From Micromonospora sp. WMMD1120 (GTDB lineage Bacteria; Actinomycetota; Actinomycetes; Mycobacteriales; Micromonosporaceae), in NCBI RefSeq assembly GCF_029626235.1, contig NZ_JARUBO010000005.1, forward strand, positions 2,140,501-2,204,500: a DNA stretch of 64,000 nucleotides, read 5' to 3'. Position 1 is the stretch's first letter; each line of letters starts with the position of its first letter. Positions 48,764 to 58,071 of this stretch are shown piece after piece. The position numbers and the translations under genes are program-made. Below the pieces are notes generated by a model. The model had not been told where the DNA came from. It searched no databases and was given only the letters and a program-made list of their open reading frames with translations.

Positions 48764-51163
48764 GTGCACAGCAGTTCGGCCACCGATCGGCAGTCGCCGG
48801 TCGACGGCGTCGGGGACGACGAGACCTGGCGGATCCGGCGTACGGCGGACGACGCGGACCGGCTCGGGGAGACCGAGTCGATCTTCGCCTTGGGTAACGG
48901 GTGGGTCGGCTGGCGCGGTGTCCTCGACGAGGGCGCCCCGTGCGGGATGCCGGGCAGTTACCTCAACGGCTTCCACGAGCGGCGCGAACTGAGCTACCCC
49001 GAGGAGGGGTACGCGTTCCCGCTAGCCAGCGACACCGTCATCAGCGCACCGAACGCGGCGCTGATCCGGCTCTGGGTCGACGACGAGCCGCTGGACATCC
49101 GGACCGGCACGCTGCGCCGCCACGACCGGGTGCTCGACCTGCGCGCCGGAGTGCTGCGCCGGGAGACCGAGTGGATCTCACCGGCCGGTCGGGGTGTCCG
49201 CGTCCGCAGCACCCGGCTGGTGTCGTTGCCGCGTCGCCCGGTGGCCGCCGTCCGGTACGAGGTCGAGCCGTTGGACGCCGCCGTCGAGCTGCGGGTGTGC
49301 TCGGATCTGCTGGCGAACGAGAAGGTGCCGGAGCGCTCGGACGACCCCCGCGCCGCCTCGGTGCCCACCGATCCGCTGACCGGCGAGCTGCACCGGGCGT
49401 CCGGCCTGGACGGGGTGCTGGCGCACCGCACCGAGCGCAGCGGCCAGCGCGTCGCGGTCGCGGTCAGTCACCTGGTGGACGGACCGGGCACGGTGGCCGT
49501 CACGGGTGACAGCAGTCCGGACCGGGTACGGCTGACAGTCGCCGGCCGGCTGGGCCCGGGGGAGCGGCTGCGGCTGACGAAGTTCGCCGCCTACGAGTGG
49601 GCGCCGGTCGACGGGACGCCCGCCGACGAGTTGGCCGCCCTCGTCGCCGCCGAGGCCGACGCGGCCCGCGCGGACGGCTTCGACGCGCTCGGCGAGGACC
49701 AGCGAGCCGCCCTGGACGCGGCCTGGCAGGTCGCCGACGTGCGGCTCGACGGCGATCCGGAGCTCCAGCAGGCTGTCCGGTTCGCGATGTTCCACCTGAT
49801 CCAGGCCGGTCGCCCGGACTCCGACCGGACCATCTCGGCCAAGGGGTTGACCGGCAACGGCTACGACGGGCACGTCCTCTGGGACACCGAGAGCTACGTC
49901 CTGCCGGTGCTCACCTACCTGGCCCCGGCGGTGGCCCGTTCGGCGCTGACCTGGCGGCACGCCCACCTGCCGGAGGCGCGCGAGCGCGCCGCCGAGCTGC
50001 GGTTGACGGGTGCGACCTTCCCGTGGCGCACCATCGGCGGCCGGGAGAGCTCCGGTTACTGGCCGGCGGGCACCGCAGCGCTGCACGTCAACGCCGACAT
50101 CGCCGACGCGGTGCTGCGCTACCTGGCGGTCACCGACGACCAGCGTTTCCTCGCCGAGGCGGGGCTGGAGCTGCTGGTGCAGACCGCGCGGCTCTGGCAC
50201 GGGTTCGGTCACTTCTCCGCCGACGGCACCTTCCACCTGTACGGTGTGACCGGCCCGGACGAGTACGCCGCGCTGGTCGACGACAACGTCTTCACGAACC
50301 TGATGGCCAGGCGCAACCTGCGGGGCGCCGCGGATGCCGCCGAGCGCCACCCCGACCTGGCCGACCGTCTCGGAGTCGACAGGGGCGAGCCGGCCCGCTG
50401 GCGGGCCGCCGCCGACGCGATGGCCATCCCGTACGACAGCGAGCGGCGGGTGCACGAGCAGGCCGCCGGGTTCACCCGGCAGCCCGAGTGGGACTTCGCG
50501 AACACCACCGACGAGGACTATCCGCTGCTGCTGCACTTCCCGTATTTGGAGTTGTACCGCAAGCAGGTGGTCAAGCAGGCCGACCTGGTGCTGGCCATGC
50601 AGCTCTGCCCCGGCGAGTTCACCGCCGACGAGAAGGCCCGCAACCTGGCCTACTACCAGGCCCGCACCGTCCGCGACTCGTCGCTGTCGGCCGCCCCGCA
50701 GGCCGTCCTGGCCGCCGAGGTCGGCCACCTGGATCTGGCGTACGACCTGTTCGCCGAGTCGGTGCTCCAGGATCTGGCCGACCTGGGCGACAAGACCGCC
50801 GACGGGCTGCACCTGGCCTCGCTGGCCGGCGCGTGGCTCGCGCTGGTGCAGGGCTTCGGTGGGCTGCGCGACGATCGGGGCGTGCTCTCCTTCGACCCTC
50901 GACTGCCGGACCGGATCGACCGGTTGGCGTTCAGCCTGCGATGGCGCGGCCACCGGCTACGGGTCACGCTGACAGCGGCCGAGGCCCGCTACGAGCTGCC
51001 CGACGCCGCGCCCGACGTCGAGGTGGAGCTGTGGCACCACGGCGCGGCGCTGCGGCTCACCGGCGCCGATCCGGTCACCCGGCCGATGCCGCCGGTGCCC
51101 GACCCCGGCCCGGAACCGCCCTCCCCACCGGGGCGACGCCCCACCCGCCGCTCGGCCGACTGA
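48764..51163 (+). CDS. Glycoside hydrolase/phosphorylase family 65
   Basis: 799 aa from GTG 48764 with CGGGAGG 5-11 bases upstream; the longer frame to 48653 has no site. Order: N-terminal beta-sandwich (SIFALGNGWVGWRGVLDEGA, GSYLNGFHER), (alpha/alpha)6 barrel (SAKGLTGNGYDGHVLWDTES, FPWRTIGGRESSGYWPAGT) with catalytic acid Glu 500 in YGVTGPDEYAALVDDNVFTN, phosphate-binding-type SSLSAAPQAVLAAEVGH, and a C-terminal jelly roll. Family members phosphorolyse maltose, trehalose, kojibiose or nigerose. With GH87/GH13 at 30-35 kb, nigerose is an attractive but unproved substrate. No beta-phosphoglucomutase gene adjoins. Confidence 0.9.
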   Translation: MHSSSATDRQSPVDGVGDDETWRIRRTADDADRLGETESIFALGNGWVGWRGVLDEGAPCGMPGSYLNGFHERRELSYPEEGYAFPLASDTVISAPNAALIRLWVDDEPLDIRTGTLRRHDRVLDLRAGVLRRETEWISPAGRGVRVRSTRLVSLPRRPVAAVRYEVEPLDAAVELRVCSDLLANEKVPERSDDPRAASVPTDPLTGELHRASGLDGVLAHRTERSGQRVAVAVSHLVDGPGTVAVTGDSSPDRVRLTVAGRLGPGERLRLTKFAAYEWAPVDGTPADELAALVAAEADAARADGFDALGEDQRAALDAAWQVADVRLDGDPELQQAVRFAMFHLIQAGRPDSDRTISAKGLTGNGYDGHVLWDTESYVLPVLTYLAPAVARSALTWRHAHLPEARERAAELRLTGATFPWRTIGGRESSGYWPAGTAALHVNADIADAVLRYLAVTDDQRFLAEAGLELLVQTARLWHGFGHFSADGTFHLYGVTGPDEYAALVDDNVFTNLMARRNLRGAADAAERHPDLADRLGVDRGEPARWRAAADAMAIPYDSERRVHEQAAGFTRQPEWDFANTTDEDYPLLLHFPYLELYRKQVVKQADLVLAMQLCPGEFTADEKARNLAYYQARTVRDSSLSAAPQAVLAAEVGHLDLAYDLFAESVLQDLADLGDKTADGLHLASLAGAWLALVQGFGGLRDDRGVLSFDPRLPDRIDRLAFSLRWRGHRLRVTLTAAEARYELPDAAPDVEVELWHHGAALRLTGADPVTRPMPPVPDPGPEPPSPPGRRPTRRSAD

Positions 51164-51191
51164 ACCGCCGCATCCGCCCGGCCGGCGTGGC

Positions 51192-51656
51192 TCAGGCCGG
51201 CACGGGACCGCCGGCCATCCGCTCCCGGACGGCCTCCAGCGCCTCGAAGGCGTACGCCCAGTTGTGGCACTTGAAGCTGCGCAGGCCGTCGATCGCGGTG
51301 TGACAGTCGGAGCAGCGTACGCCGGCGATGGCGGCCGGGATCTCGGTGTTGACGTACTTGCGGTCGCCGAGGATGACAGTGGCGATCATGTTCTTGTCGT
51401 GCAGCCCGGAGAGCGCGGACGAGACGATGTCGTACCAGGTGACCCGCCGGCCGCACTTCGGGCAGTCGGGCTCGTCGCCGCTGACCCAGAGCGGTGCGCC
51501 GATGCTGCGCGCCGGCATGCCCAGCAGCTTCTCCAACCGCCGGACGTCCGACTCCGGGGTGGTCCAGCGGTGCCGGCCGGGCAGTGATGCGGGCGAGTCG
51601 TACACGGCGCGGAACAGGTCGTGATCGACCTGCACGGTCTCGCGCTGAGCGGTCAT
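51192..51656 (-). CDS. Putative zinc-ribbon protein of unknown function
   Basis: 154 aa from ATG 51656 with GGAGG just upstream. Two CxxC pairs, CPKCGRR (~64-70) and CSDCHTA (~114-120), can bind one Zn as a split ribbon; the segment between (SGLHDKNMIATVILGDRKYV) and the end (WAYAFEALEAVRERM) are alpha/beta-like. No signal peptide. I do not recognise the family. It is divergent from ltrA across a gap of 181 bases. Confidence 0.75.
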   Translation of the reverse strand: MTAQRETVQVDHDLFRAVYDSPASLPGRHRWTTPESDVRRLEKLLGMPARSIGAPLWVSGDEPDCPKCGRRVTWYDIVSSALSGLHDKNMIATVILGDRKYVNTEIPAAIAGVRCSDCHTAIDGLRSFKCHNWAYAFEALEAVRERMAGGPVPA

Positions 51657-51837
51657 CGGCGTCCCTCCTCGTTGAGTCGGTGCCCCCACCGTGGTCAGCG
51701 GTGACCATGGGCGCAGTCGGATCAACGACAGGAGGGGCCCGGGGGTCGTTCCTCGAAGTCGCCGCTTCCGCCCTCGGTGCCCGGTCGCGGGTGGTACGAC
51801 GGATGCGGGGCGGGTGTGCCACCCGGGGGGAGCGCCG

Positions 51838-52998
51838 ATGCCGAGCCGAGCCGACCGGCTGCTGCGGCGAACTGACTCGCCGCTGAACGCGTCGTTCCTC
51901 GAACTCTTCTTCGACCTGGCCTTCGTGCTCGCGCTCAGCCAGTTGGCCGAACACCTGCTCGACGACCTCACTGTGGCCGGCGCGCTGCGGACCGCGCTGC
52001 TGTTGACCGGCGTCTGGTGGATCTGGGTGCCGACCACCTGGTTCGCCGACTGGTACGACCCGCAGAGCCCCGCCGTACGGTGGTTGCTGGTGGGTTCCGC
52101 GCTGGGCAGCCTGCTGGCCGGGGTGGCGATCCCGCAGGCGTTGGACGGGCGGGGTCTGCTCTTCGCCGGCGCGTACGTCGCGGTGCACATCGCACGCGGC
52201 GTGGTCACCACCTTCGCGCTGCGCGGGCATCCCCGGCAGGGCCGGACGCTGCGGATCCTGTGCTGGTTCAGCGTCTCCGCCGTGCCGTGGCTGGTCGGTG
52301 GGTTCCTGCCGGAGTGGCGGGTGCCGCTCTGGCTGCTCGCCCTCGCCATCGACCTGGTCGGCCCACGACTCGGCTGGCCGACGCCCCTGATGGGCCGGAG
52401 CGGGCAGAGGGAGCTGCACCTCGCCGGTGGGCACTTCGCCGAGCGGTACCAACAAATCATGATCATCGCGCTCGGCGAGCTGGTCCTGGTCGCCGGTCTC
52501 TCGTACGCCGGCACCGACCTGCACCTCACGCGGACCATCGCGTTCCTGCTGGTCTTCGCCACCGCGGTGCTGATCGGCCTGCTCTACGTCACGCCCGCCG
52601 GGCAGCGGCTGGGCCGGGCCATCGAACACGCCGATCCGTCCCGGCTCGGCGTCATCACCGGATACCTGCACCTGGTGATGATCGCCGGATTGGTTCTCAC
52701 CGCGGTGGGCGCCGAGCTGAGCATCACCCACCCGCTGCGTACCGACGACACGACGGCTGTCGTCGTCATCCTGAGCGGCCCGACGCTGTTCCTCGTCGGG
52801 CGGATCCTGTTCTCCATGGCGATCCACCGGCGGCTCTCCTGGCCGCGGGTCGCCGCCCTGTTCGTGCTCTCCATCGCGGCGTCGTTGCTGCGGCTGCCGC
52901 TGCTGGCGGTCAGCGCGGTCGCCACCACAGTGGTGCTCGTGGTGGTCGTCCTGGACCACGCCGGCATCACCTACTCCCGACGCCGAACCGGAGCGTAG
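51838..52998 (+). CDS. Low temperature requirement protein A (LtrA) family membrane protein
   Basis: 386 aa from ATG 51838 with GGGGGGAGCG upstream. The N-terminal signature NASFLELFFDLAFVLALSQL AEHL is diagnostic of LtrA, followed by about ten membrane helices and the conserved HFAERYQQIMIIALGELVLVAG (HxxERxxxxxIIxLGE). LtrA was linked to cold growth in Listeria, but the biochemical role is unknown. Start is set at MPSRADRLLRRTDSPLN, just before the first helix. Confidence 0.92.
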   Translation: MPSRADRLLRRTDSPLNASFLELFFDLAFVLALSQLAEHLLDDLTVAGALRTALLLTGVWWIWVPTTWFADWYDPQSPAVRWLLVGSALGSLLAGVAIPQALDGRGLLFAGAYVAVHIARGVVTTFALRGHPRQGRTLRILCWFSVSAVPWLVGGFLPEWRVPLWLLALAIDLVGPRLGWPTPLMGRSGQRELHLAGGHFAERYQQIMIIALGELVLVAGLSYAGTDLHLTRTIAFLLVFATAVLIGLLYVTPAGQRLGRAIEHADPSRLGVITGYLHLVMIAGLVLTAVGAELSITHPLRTDDTTAVVVILSGPTLFLVGRILFSMAIHRRLSWPRVAALFVLSIAASLLRLPLLAVSAVATTVVLVVVVLDHAGITYSRRRTGA

Positions 52999-53021
52999 GT
53001 GGATCGGCTGTGCCGGGTCCT

Positions 53022-53170
53022 GTCGGTGCCAACCGCGCCCAGACGCCCGGCTCATCGAGATCGCCGAGCGCTGGGCGCCGACCCATCGTCAGTCGGCGGG
53101 TGAGGTCATCGTGGCGGCGCGGGAGGAGTTCCCCGCCTTCGACGAGCTGATCGACTCACTCTGCCGATAA
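53022..53170 (+). pseudogene. Possible remnant of a small gene
   Basis: One frame ends at TAA 53168-53170 and reads RLIEIAERWAPTHRQSAGEV then IVAAREEFPAFDELIDSLCR, a plausible helical C-terminus, but with no start codon or ribosome site between the ltrA stop and it. It may be the end of a decayed gene, or a chance frame. Confidence 0.25.
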
Positions 53171-53179
53171 CGTGCCACC

Positions 53180-55210
53180 TCATCCCTTCACCGCGCCGGC
53201 GGTGAGTCCCTCGGTCAGGAAGCGCTGCCCGAAGGCGTACATGATGACCACGGGAATGCTGACGAGCAGCGACGCGGCGGCGAGTTGTCCCTGGGGGACG
53301 ACGTCTCCGGCGATCATCGACTGCATCCCCACCGGGAGCGTCTTGTACTCGTCCTTCGTGATGAACACGAAGGCGAAGAGGAACTCGTTCCAGGCGTTGG
53401 TCAGCGTGAAGAGCGCGACCGCCAGGAGCCCTGGCTTGGCGAGGGGCAGCACCACCCGGCCGAACGCCTGGATGCGGCTGCAGCCGTCGACGAGCGCCGC
53501 CTCCTCCAGCTCGATGGGGATCGACGAGAAGTACCCCACCAGCAGCCAGGTGGCGAACGGCAGCGTGAAGGTCGGGTACGTCAGCACCAGCGACCACAGC
53601 GAGTCGGTGAGTCGTGCGCCGATGAGCATCTGGTAGAGCGGGATGAACAGCAGCGCGCCCGGCATCACGTAGGTGAGCAGCACCGTGACGGTGAAGCCCT
53701 GTGCCCCCCGGAAGCGCAGCCGGGCCAGCGCGTAGCCGGCCAGCGCGGCGCAGACCAGCGCCACCGCTGTGGACGCGGCGGACACCAGCAGCGTGTTCAG
53801 ATACCAGCGGCCGAACGGCTGGTTGCTGAACAACGCGGTGAACTGCTCAAGGGTCCACGGCGTGGGCCACAGGTCGTGCTCGCGCATCACCACCTGGCCT
53901 TCGGACTTGAAGGCCGTGACGGCGATCCAGTAGAGCGGACCCAGCACGAAGAGGAGCAGCCCGGCCAGCGCGACACCGGACCCGAGGCCCGACACCACCG
54001 ACGAAGACCGGCGACCGCCGCGGGACTTCAGCAACGAGACCACCTGACCGACCGCCGCCGCGATCAGCAGGATCACGCCGAGGACCACAGCGGCCTTCCA
54101 GAAGATCTGTGGCGATGCCCAGAACAGCAGGATGGTGACGACCGCGGCGACGACCCACGGCAACGCCCGGCGCACCGGTCCGGCCCACTGCCCGACCCGT
54201 CGCGCCACCCGGTTGCGCCGGGGAAGCGGGCTGCCGGCGTCCTGGCGCAGCAACCGGACCAGGACGAAGACCAGCCCGCCGATGATCGGCAGCATGACGA
54301 GGGTGACCGCCGCTCCCGCGCCGTACTGCAACTGCAGAATCGCCTTCGAGTACGCGACGAGCACGTACGGCGCGGTCACGTCACCCGGGCCGCCCTGGGT
54401 CAGCAACCAGACCAGGTCGAAGTTGTTGAACGTCCAGATCGACGACAGGGTCACCGTCACCGTGATCACGTGGCGCAGTCCGGGCAGCGTCACGTGCGTG
54501 AACCGCTGCCACGAGGAGGCGCCGTCGATCGTCGCCGCCTCGTACAGGTCGGCCGGGATCGCCTTCAAACCGGCGAGGAAACACACCGTGAAGAACGGCA
54601 CGCCCTTCCAGACGTTGACGAGGATCACCGACGGCATGGCCAGCGACGGGTCGGACAGCCAGCCCGCCGGCCAACTGTCGACCAGGTGGGCGCTGGCCAG
54701 CAGCGGTCCGATCCCCGAGGCGGTGAGCAGCGTGTTGACGCTGCCGAAGATCGGGTCGAAGAGCGCGCGCCAACTGAACGCGGTCACCACCGTCGGCACC
54801 ACCCACGGCAGCAGGAGCAGCCCGGCCAGCACGGCCCGCCCACGCCGGCGATGATGCAGCAGCAGGGCTGCGGCCAGCCCCAGCACGACCTTGAAGATCT
54901 CGGCGTACGCGGTGAAGACGAACGAGTTCACCACGCCCGTGTGGAACTGGTCGTCACCGATGAGGGAGAGGTAGTTGTCCAGGCCGACGAAGACGGTGTC
55001 CTGCCCGTGCCGCTCGGTCGTGCTGGTGACGACCGACCGGGCGATCGGCACCAGCACCAGACCGCCGACCAGCACGGCCATGGGGGCCAGGAACAGTGTG
55101 GCCAGCCGCCAGTCCCGACCCAGTCGTCTCTGGGTGGCGGTGAGTGAGCCGGACCCCGGCGTCGGGAGCTTTCCCGACGCCGGGACCCGCACCGGACGGG
55201 CCGTCCTCAC
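53180..55210 (-). CDS. Fused ABC sugar permease (MalF-like plus MalG-like in one protein)
   Basis: 676 aa. Residues ~30-310 form a MalF-type permease with EAA motif LYEAATIDGASSWQRFTHVTLP, and ~400-676 a MalG-type permease with LEEAALVDGCSRIQAFGRVVLP, ending LTEGLTAGAVKG. The middle (~315-395) is an Arg/Pro linker plus two extra hydrophobic helices (ALPWVVAAVVTILLFWAS, AAVVLGVILLIAAAVGQVV). Usually the two permeases are separate proteins, so this is a complete channel in one chain. It overlaps the upstream binding-protein gene by four bases. No ATPase gene adjoins. Confidence 0.9.
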   Translation of the reverse strand: MRTARPVRVPASGKLPTPGSGSLTATQRRLGRDWRLATLFLAPMAVLVGGLVLVPIARSVVTSTTERHGQDTVFVGLDNYLSLIGDDQFHTGVVNSFVFTAYAEIFKVVLGLAAALLLHHRRRGRAVLAGLLLLPWVVPTVVTAFSWRALFDPIFGSVNTLLTASGIGPLLASAHLVDSWPAGWLSDPSLAMPSVILVNVWKGVPFFTVCFLAGLKAIPADLYEAATIDGASSWQRFTHVTLPGLRHVITVTVTLSSIWTFNNFDLVWLLTQGGPGDVTAPYVLVAYSKAILQLQYGAGAAVTLVMLPIIGGLVFVLVRLLRQDAGSPLPRRNRVARRVGQWAGPVRRALPWVVAAVVTILLFWASPQIFWKAAVVLGVILLIAAAVGQVVSLLKSRGGRRSSSVVSGLGSGVALAGLLLFVLGPLYWIAVTAFKSEGQVVMREHDLWPTPWTLEQFTALFSNQPFGRWYLNTLLVSAASTAVALVCAALAGYALARLRFRGAQGFTVTVLLTYVMPGALLFIPLYQMLIGARLTDSLWSLVLTYPTFTLPFATWLLVGYFSSIPIELEEAALVDGCSRIQAFGRVVLPLAKPGLLAVALFTLTNAWNEFLFAFVFITKDEYKTLPVGMQSMIAGDVVPQGQLAAASLLVSIPVVIMYAFGQRFLTEGLTAGAVKG

Positions 55211-56643
55211 TGTGGCAGCCCCTGCTGGTTGAAGATCTGCACCATCTTGGCGTGCGCGGCGGTGACCGCCTGCGCGGGCGCCGTACCCTGCACGACCTGC
55301 TGCATCATGTCGGTGAGCACGTAGGCCGCGCCGACGGCCTGCTGGCCGGCGCTGGCCTTCTGCGGGAAGGACAGGCCGTTCGTGGTGGTCAGCGGCAGCT
55401 GCATCTGGGTGATCTTGCGCAGCATGGGGAACGCCGGGTCCCCGCTGGTGAAGAACGGGTCGGCGTCCCAGACCTTCTCCCAGGCGGGCATCACCAGGCC
55501 GGGTGCCTCCTTCGCCACCCCGAGCAGGGCGGGGGCGCTGACCAGGTACTGCGCCAGGAGCTTGGCGAGCGTCGGGTTCTTCGCGCCCTTGAAGATGACG
55601 AAGCCCTGGGACTGGCCGAGCAGCAGGGACTTGTCGGTCGCCGGTCCGGTGCAGTCGGGGAACACGTGGGTGTTCGGGTACACCGGGTTCTTCTTCGTCC
55701 TGGAGTCGGCGTAGACGCTGAACTGGTTACGCGTGTAGCCGACCACCCCGGCGAGCCAGTTCTCGTTGTTGCTGGTGTCGGTCCAGCTGGCCACCCCGGG
55801 CGGCAGCATCGGCTTGTACTTCGGGTTCGTGTAGATGTCGCCCAGGAAGGTCACCGCCTGCACGGTCTCCGGCGAGTTGAAGGTGACCTTCCGGCCGTCG
55901 TTGGAGGCGATGGCCCCGCCGTACGAGTTGATCAACGCCTCGATCATGCCGTTGCCGTCGCCGGAGCGGTTCACCGTCATGCCCCAGCCGAACCGTCGCT
56001 TGCCCGGGTCGGAGATCTCCAGGCAGAGGTCCCGCAACTCCTCCCAGGTGTAGCCGTCCTTCGGGGTGATGCCCTTGTCCTGCATCCAGTCCTTGCGCAG
56101 GAACGAGCCGATACCGATGAAGTGGTACGGGATCGCGTACCACCTGCCGTCGAAGACGCAGTAGTTCTTCGCCTCGGCGCAGGGCTCGCCGTACTTGGCC
56201 GTCAGCGCCTGGACGACGTCCGTCACATCCTCCAGGTCACCGAGCCCCTGGAACTGCGCGACGAACCGCGAGTCGGTCATGAACGCCATGTCACGCGCCA
56301 CGCCACCCTGCACCTCGGCGTGGATCTTGGCCACCACGTCACCGGCGTCGGCCTGCACCAGGCTGTTCTCGATCTTCGTGCCGGTGGTGTCGGCGAACTT
56401 CTTGATCGAGCTGTCGAGGGCGTCGTTGGCCGCCGTCGAGTACAGCTTCTGCGACAGCATCCCCATCGAGGAGCCCTTCGACGCCGCCGCGGCGTCGATC
56501 AACTCCTGCGGAACCTCCGGCTGCACCTTGGTCGGTGATTCGGAGTCGCCCCCGCAGCCGGCCAGTCCGGCCGCGCCGAGTACCCCCACTCCCAGTCCCA
56601 GGAATCCGCGCCGGGACCACACCGGGCTCTCCTTCATGGACAT
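55207..56643 (-). CDS. Extracellular sugar-binding lipoprotein (Tat-type signal)
   Basis: 478 aa. A twin-Arg signal SRRGFLGLGVGVLGAAGLAGCGG with lipobox LAGC (Cys ~30) suggests Tat export of a folded lipoprotein. Family 1-type features: DMAFMTDSRFVAQFQGLGDL, WYAIPYHFIGIGSFLRKDWM, GYTWEELRDLCLEISDPGKR and GQSQGFVIFKGAKNP. It would deliver ligand to the fused permease downstream. ATG 56643 or ATG 56637 is the start. The ligand is unknown. Confidence 0.92.
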   Translation of the reverse strand: MSMKESPVWSRRGFLGLGVGVLGAAGLAGCGGDSESPTKVQPEVPQELIDAAAASKGSSMGMLSQKLYSTAANDALDSSIKKFADTTGTKIENSLVQADAGDVVAKIHAEVQGGVARDMAFMTDSRFVAQFQGLGDLEDVTDVVQALTAKYGEPCAEAKNYCVFDGRWYAIPYHFIGIGSFLRKDWMQDKGITPKDGYTWEELRDLCLEISDPGKRRFGWGMTVNRSGDGNGMIEALINSYGGAIASNDGRKVTFNSPETVQAVTFLGDIYTNPKYKPMLPPGVASWTDTSNNENWLAGVVGYTRNQFSVYADSRTKKNPVYPNTHVFPDCTGPATDKSLLLGQSQGFVIFKGAKNPTLAKLLAQYLVSAPALLGVAKEAPGLVMPAWEKVWDADPFFTSGDPAFPMLRKITQMQLPLTTTNGLSFPQKASAGQQAVGAAYVLTDMMQQVVQGTAPAQAVTAAHAKMVQIFNQQGLPQ

Positions 56644-57089
56644 CCGCCTCCCTCTTTCCGCACCGCTGCACGCCCGAGGGCGTCGGTCATCGTCGTTTGA
56701 GTTGGTGGGGTAGCCACGGTGCTGTCGGGCCCGCCCCGCCCCGCCGCGCCACGCCCCGGAGGTCCGCTCGCACGCGTCGTCCCGGCGCTGTCCGGCACCC
56801 GGATCGGATGCCGCGTGTTTCCTACAGATCCGTCACGTCGGTAATGGCCTGCGTTCGCACCGGGACGCGTCGGGCCGTGGCTCGTCGATCGACGCGGCAG
56901 CGCGAGGTGATCGGCGACCGGGCCGAGATGGTGGCGCTGGTGTGCCAGTTCCGTCGAGCCACGGGACCACCGCCGTTCGAGATTTCGAACTGAGTTCGAG
57001 ATACCGCATCAAGTGGTCGCGACGCTAGAGCAGCTATGCAAAGGATGTCAATGTTTCGATGATGTTTCGAGCCGAAAACGGGAGGTCGG
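56644..57089. promoter_or_regulatory. Promoter region of the second sugar ABC operon with repeated motifs
   Basis: No gene. GTTCGA (56975-56980) / TCGAAC (56985-56990) is an inverted repeat, and GTTCGAG recurs at 56994-57000. ATGTTTCGAT (57051-57060) is followed directly by GATGTTTCGA (57061-57070), a tandem repeat of TGTTTCGA. All sit between the IclR gene end and the operon start; they are candidate IclR sites. The stretch 56650-56960 contains no clear element. Confidence 0.5.
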
Positions 57090-57860
57090 CTATCGAGGTT
57101 GCGCGCGGTATCCCATCCGGGTCGACAGGGCGGCCGCTCCCTCGCGGACCAGCTCGGTCCACTTCACCTGCACCTGCGGGGTCCAGCGGATGATGGGCGC
57201 GGACAGGCTCATCGCCGCGATGGTGGCGCCGGAGTGGTCGCGGATCGCCGCGGCGACGCAGCGCATGGCGGTGTCAGACTCGCCGACGTCGACCGCGACG
57301 CCCTCCGTCCGGACACTGTCGAGATGTGCCCGTAGGCGGTCCGGATCGGTGATGCTCTCCGACGTCATGCCCGGCAGCGCACCGTTCGCCAGAATGGCGT
57401 CCAGGCTGGCCCGGTCGAGGCCGGACAGCAGAATCTTGCCGACCGCCGTGCAGTGCGCCGGCAGGCGCCGGCCGACCCCGGAGACCATCCGGACGGGGTG
57501 CGTGCTGTCAAACTTGACCAGGTAGATCACGTCGGCGCCGTCGAGCACCGCCACGTGCACCGCCTCGTTGCACGCGGCGGCCATGTCCCGGGCCACGCAC
57601 TGCGACTCGCGGACCAGATCGAGCCGGCCGGCGAACGCGGTGCCGAGTTGGAACAGCGGCATGCCGAGCCGGTACTGCACCGGCTGTCCCGGGACGGAGA
57701 TCAGGTATGACCGGGCCTCGAGCGTGACGAGCAGTTCGTGAACCGTGGTGCGGGGCAGGTCGAGCCGCTCCATCACCTGGCGGGCCGAGAGTTGAGGATG
57801 GTCCAGGAACAGTTCGAGGACGTCGAGCGCGCGGATGACCGCCGGAACCACACGGGGCAT
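57090..57860 (-). CDS. IclR-family transcriptional regulator
   Basis: 256 aa from ATG 57860 with GAAGGGAC upstream. N-terminal winged helix (RALDVLELFLDHPQLSARQV MERLDLPRTTVHELL ~10-44), linker helix, and the IclR effector domain (AHCTAVGKILLSGLDRASLD, GVAVDVGESDTAMRCVAAAI, AMSLSAPIIRWT). Gene order and orientation with the fused-permease ABC operon point to control of that operon; the ligand is probably its sugar. Confidence 0.92.
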   Translation of the reverse strand: MPRVVPAVIRALDVLELFLDHPQLSARQVMERLDLPRTTVHELLVTLEARSYLISVPGQPVQYRLGMPLFQLGTAFAGRLDLVRESQCVARDMAAACNEAVHVAVLDGADVIYLVKFDSTHPVRMVSGVGRRLPAHCTAVGKILLSGLDRASLDAILANGALPGMTSESITDPDRLRAHLDSVRTEGVAVDVGESDTAMRCVAAAIRDHSGATIAAMSLSAPIIRWTPQVQVKWTELVREGAAALSTRMGYRAQPR

Positions 57861-58071
57861 GTCGATAGTCCCTTCGCAGTGCCAGGCCGGATCAACGATC
57901 TCCACGGACCAGCACCTGAAGAGGATAACCGCGTCAGCTTTCGCCGCCAGGTTCCGGACCCGCCGTCGCGCGAACACCGCCGATCCGCCGTGGTTGTCGT
58001 CCCTGGCATCGCCGATCAGAATGATCATGTCGGAGCGCGACAGCATCCGGCGCGTTGGTAAGGGAGGTCTG

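Noticed and set aside
53285..55147. 620-codon frame antisense to the fused permease
   Set aside because: Same shadow effect; extreme Arg/Gln/His content.
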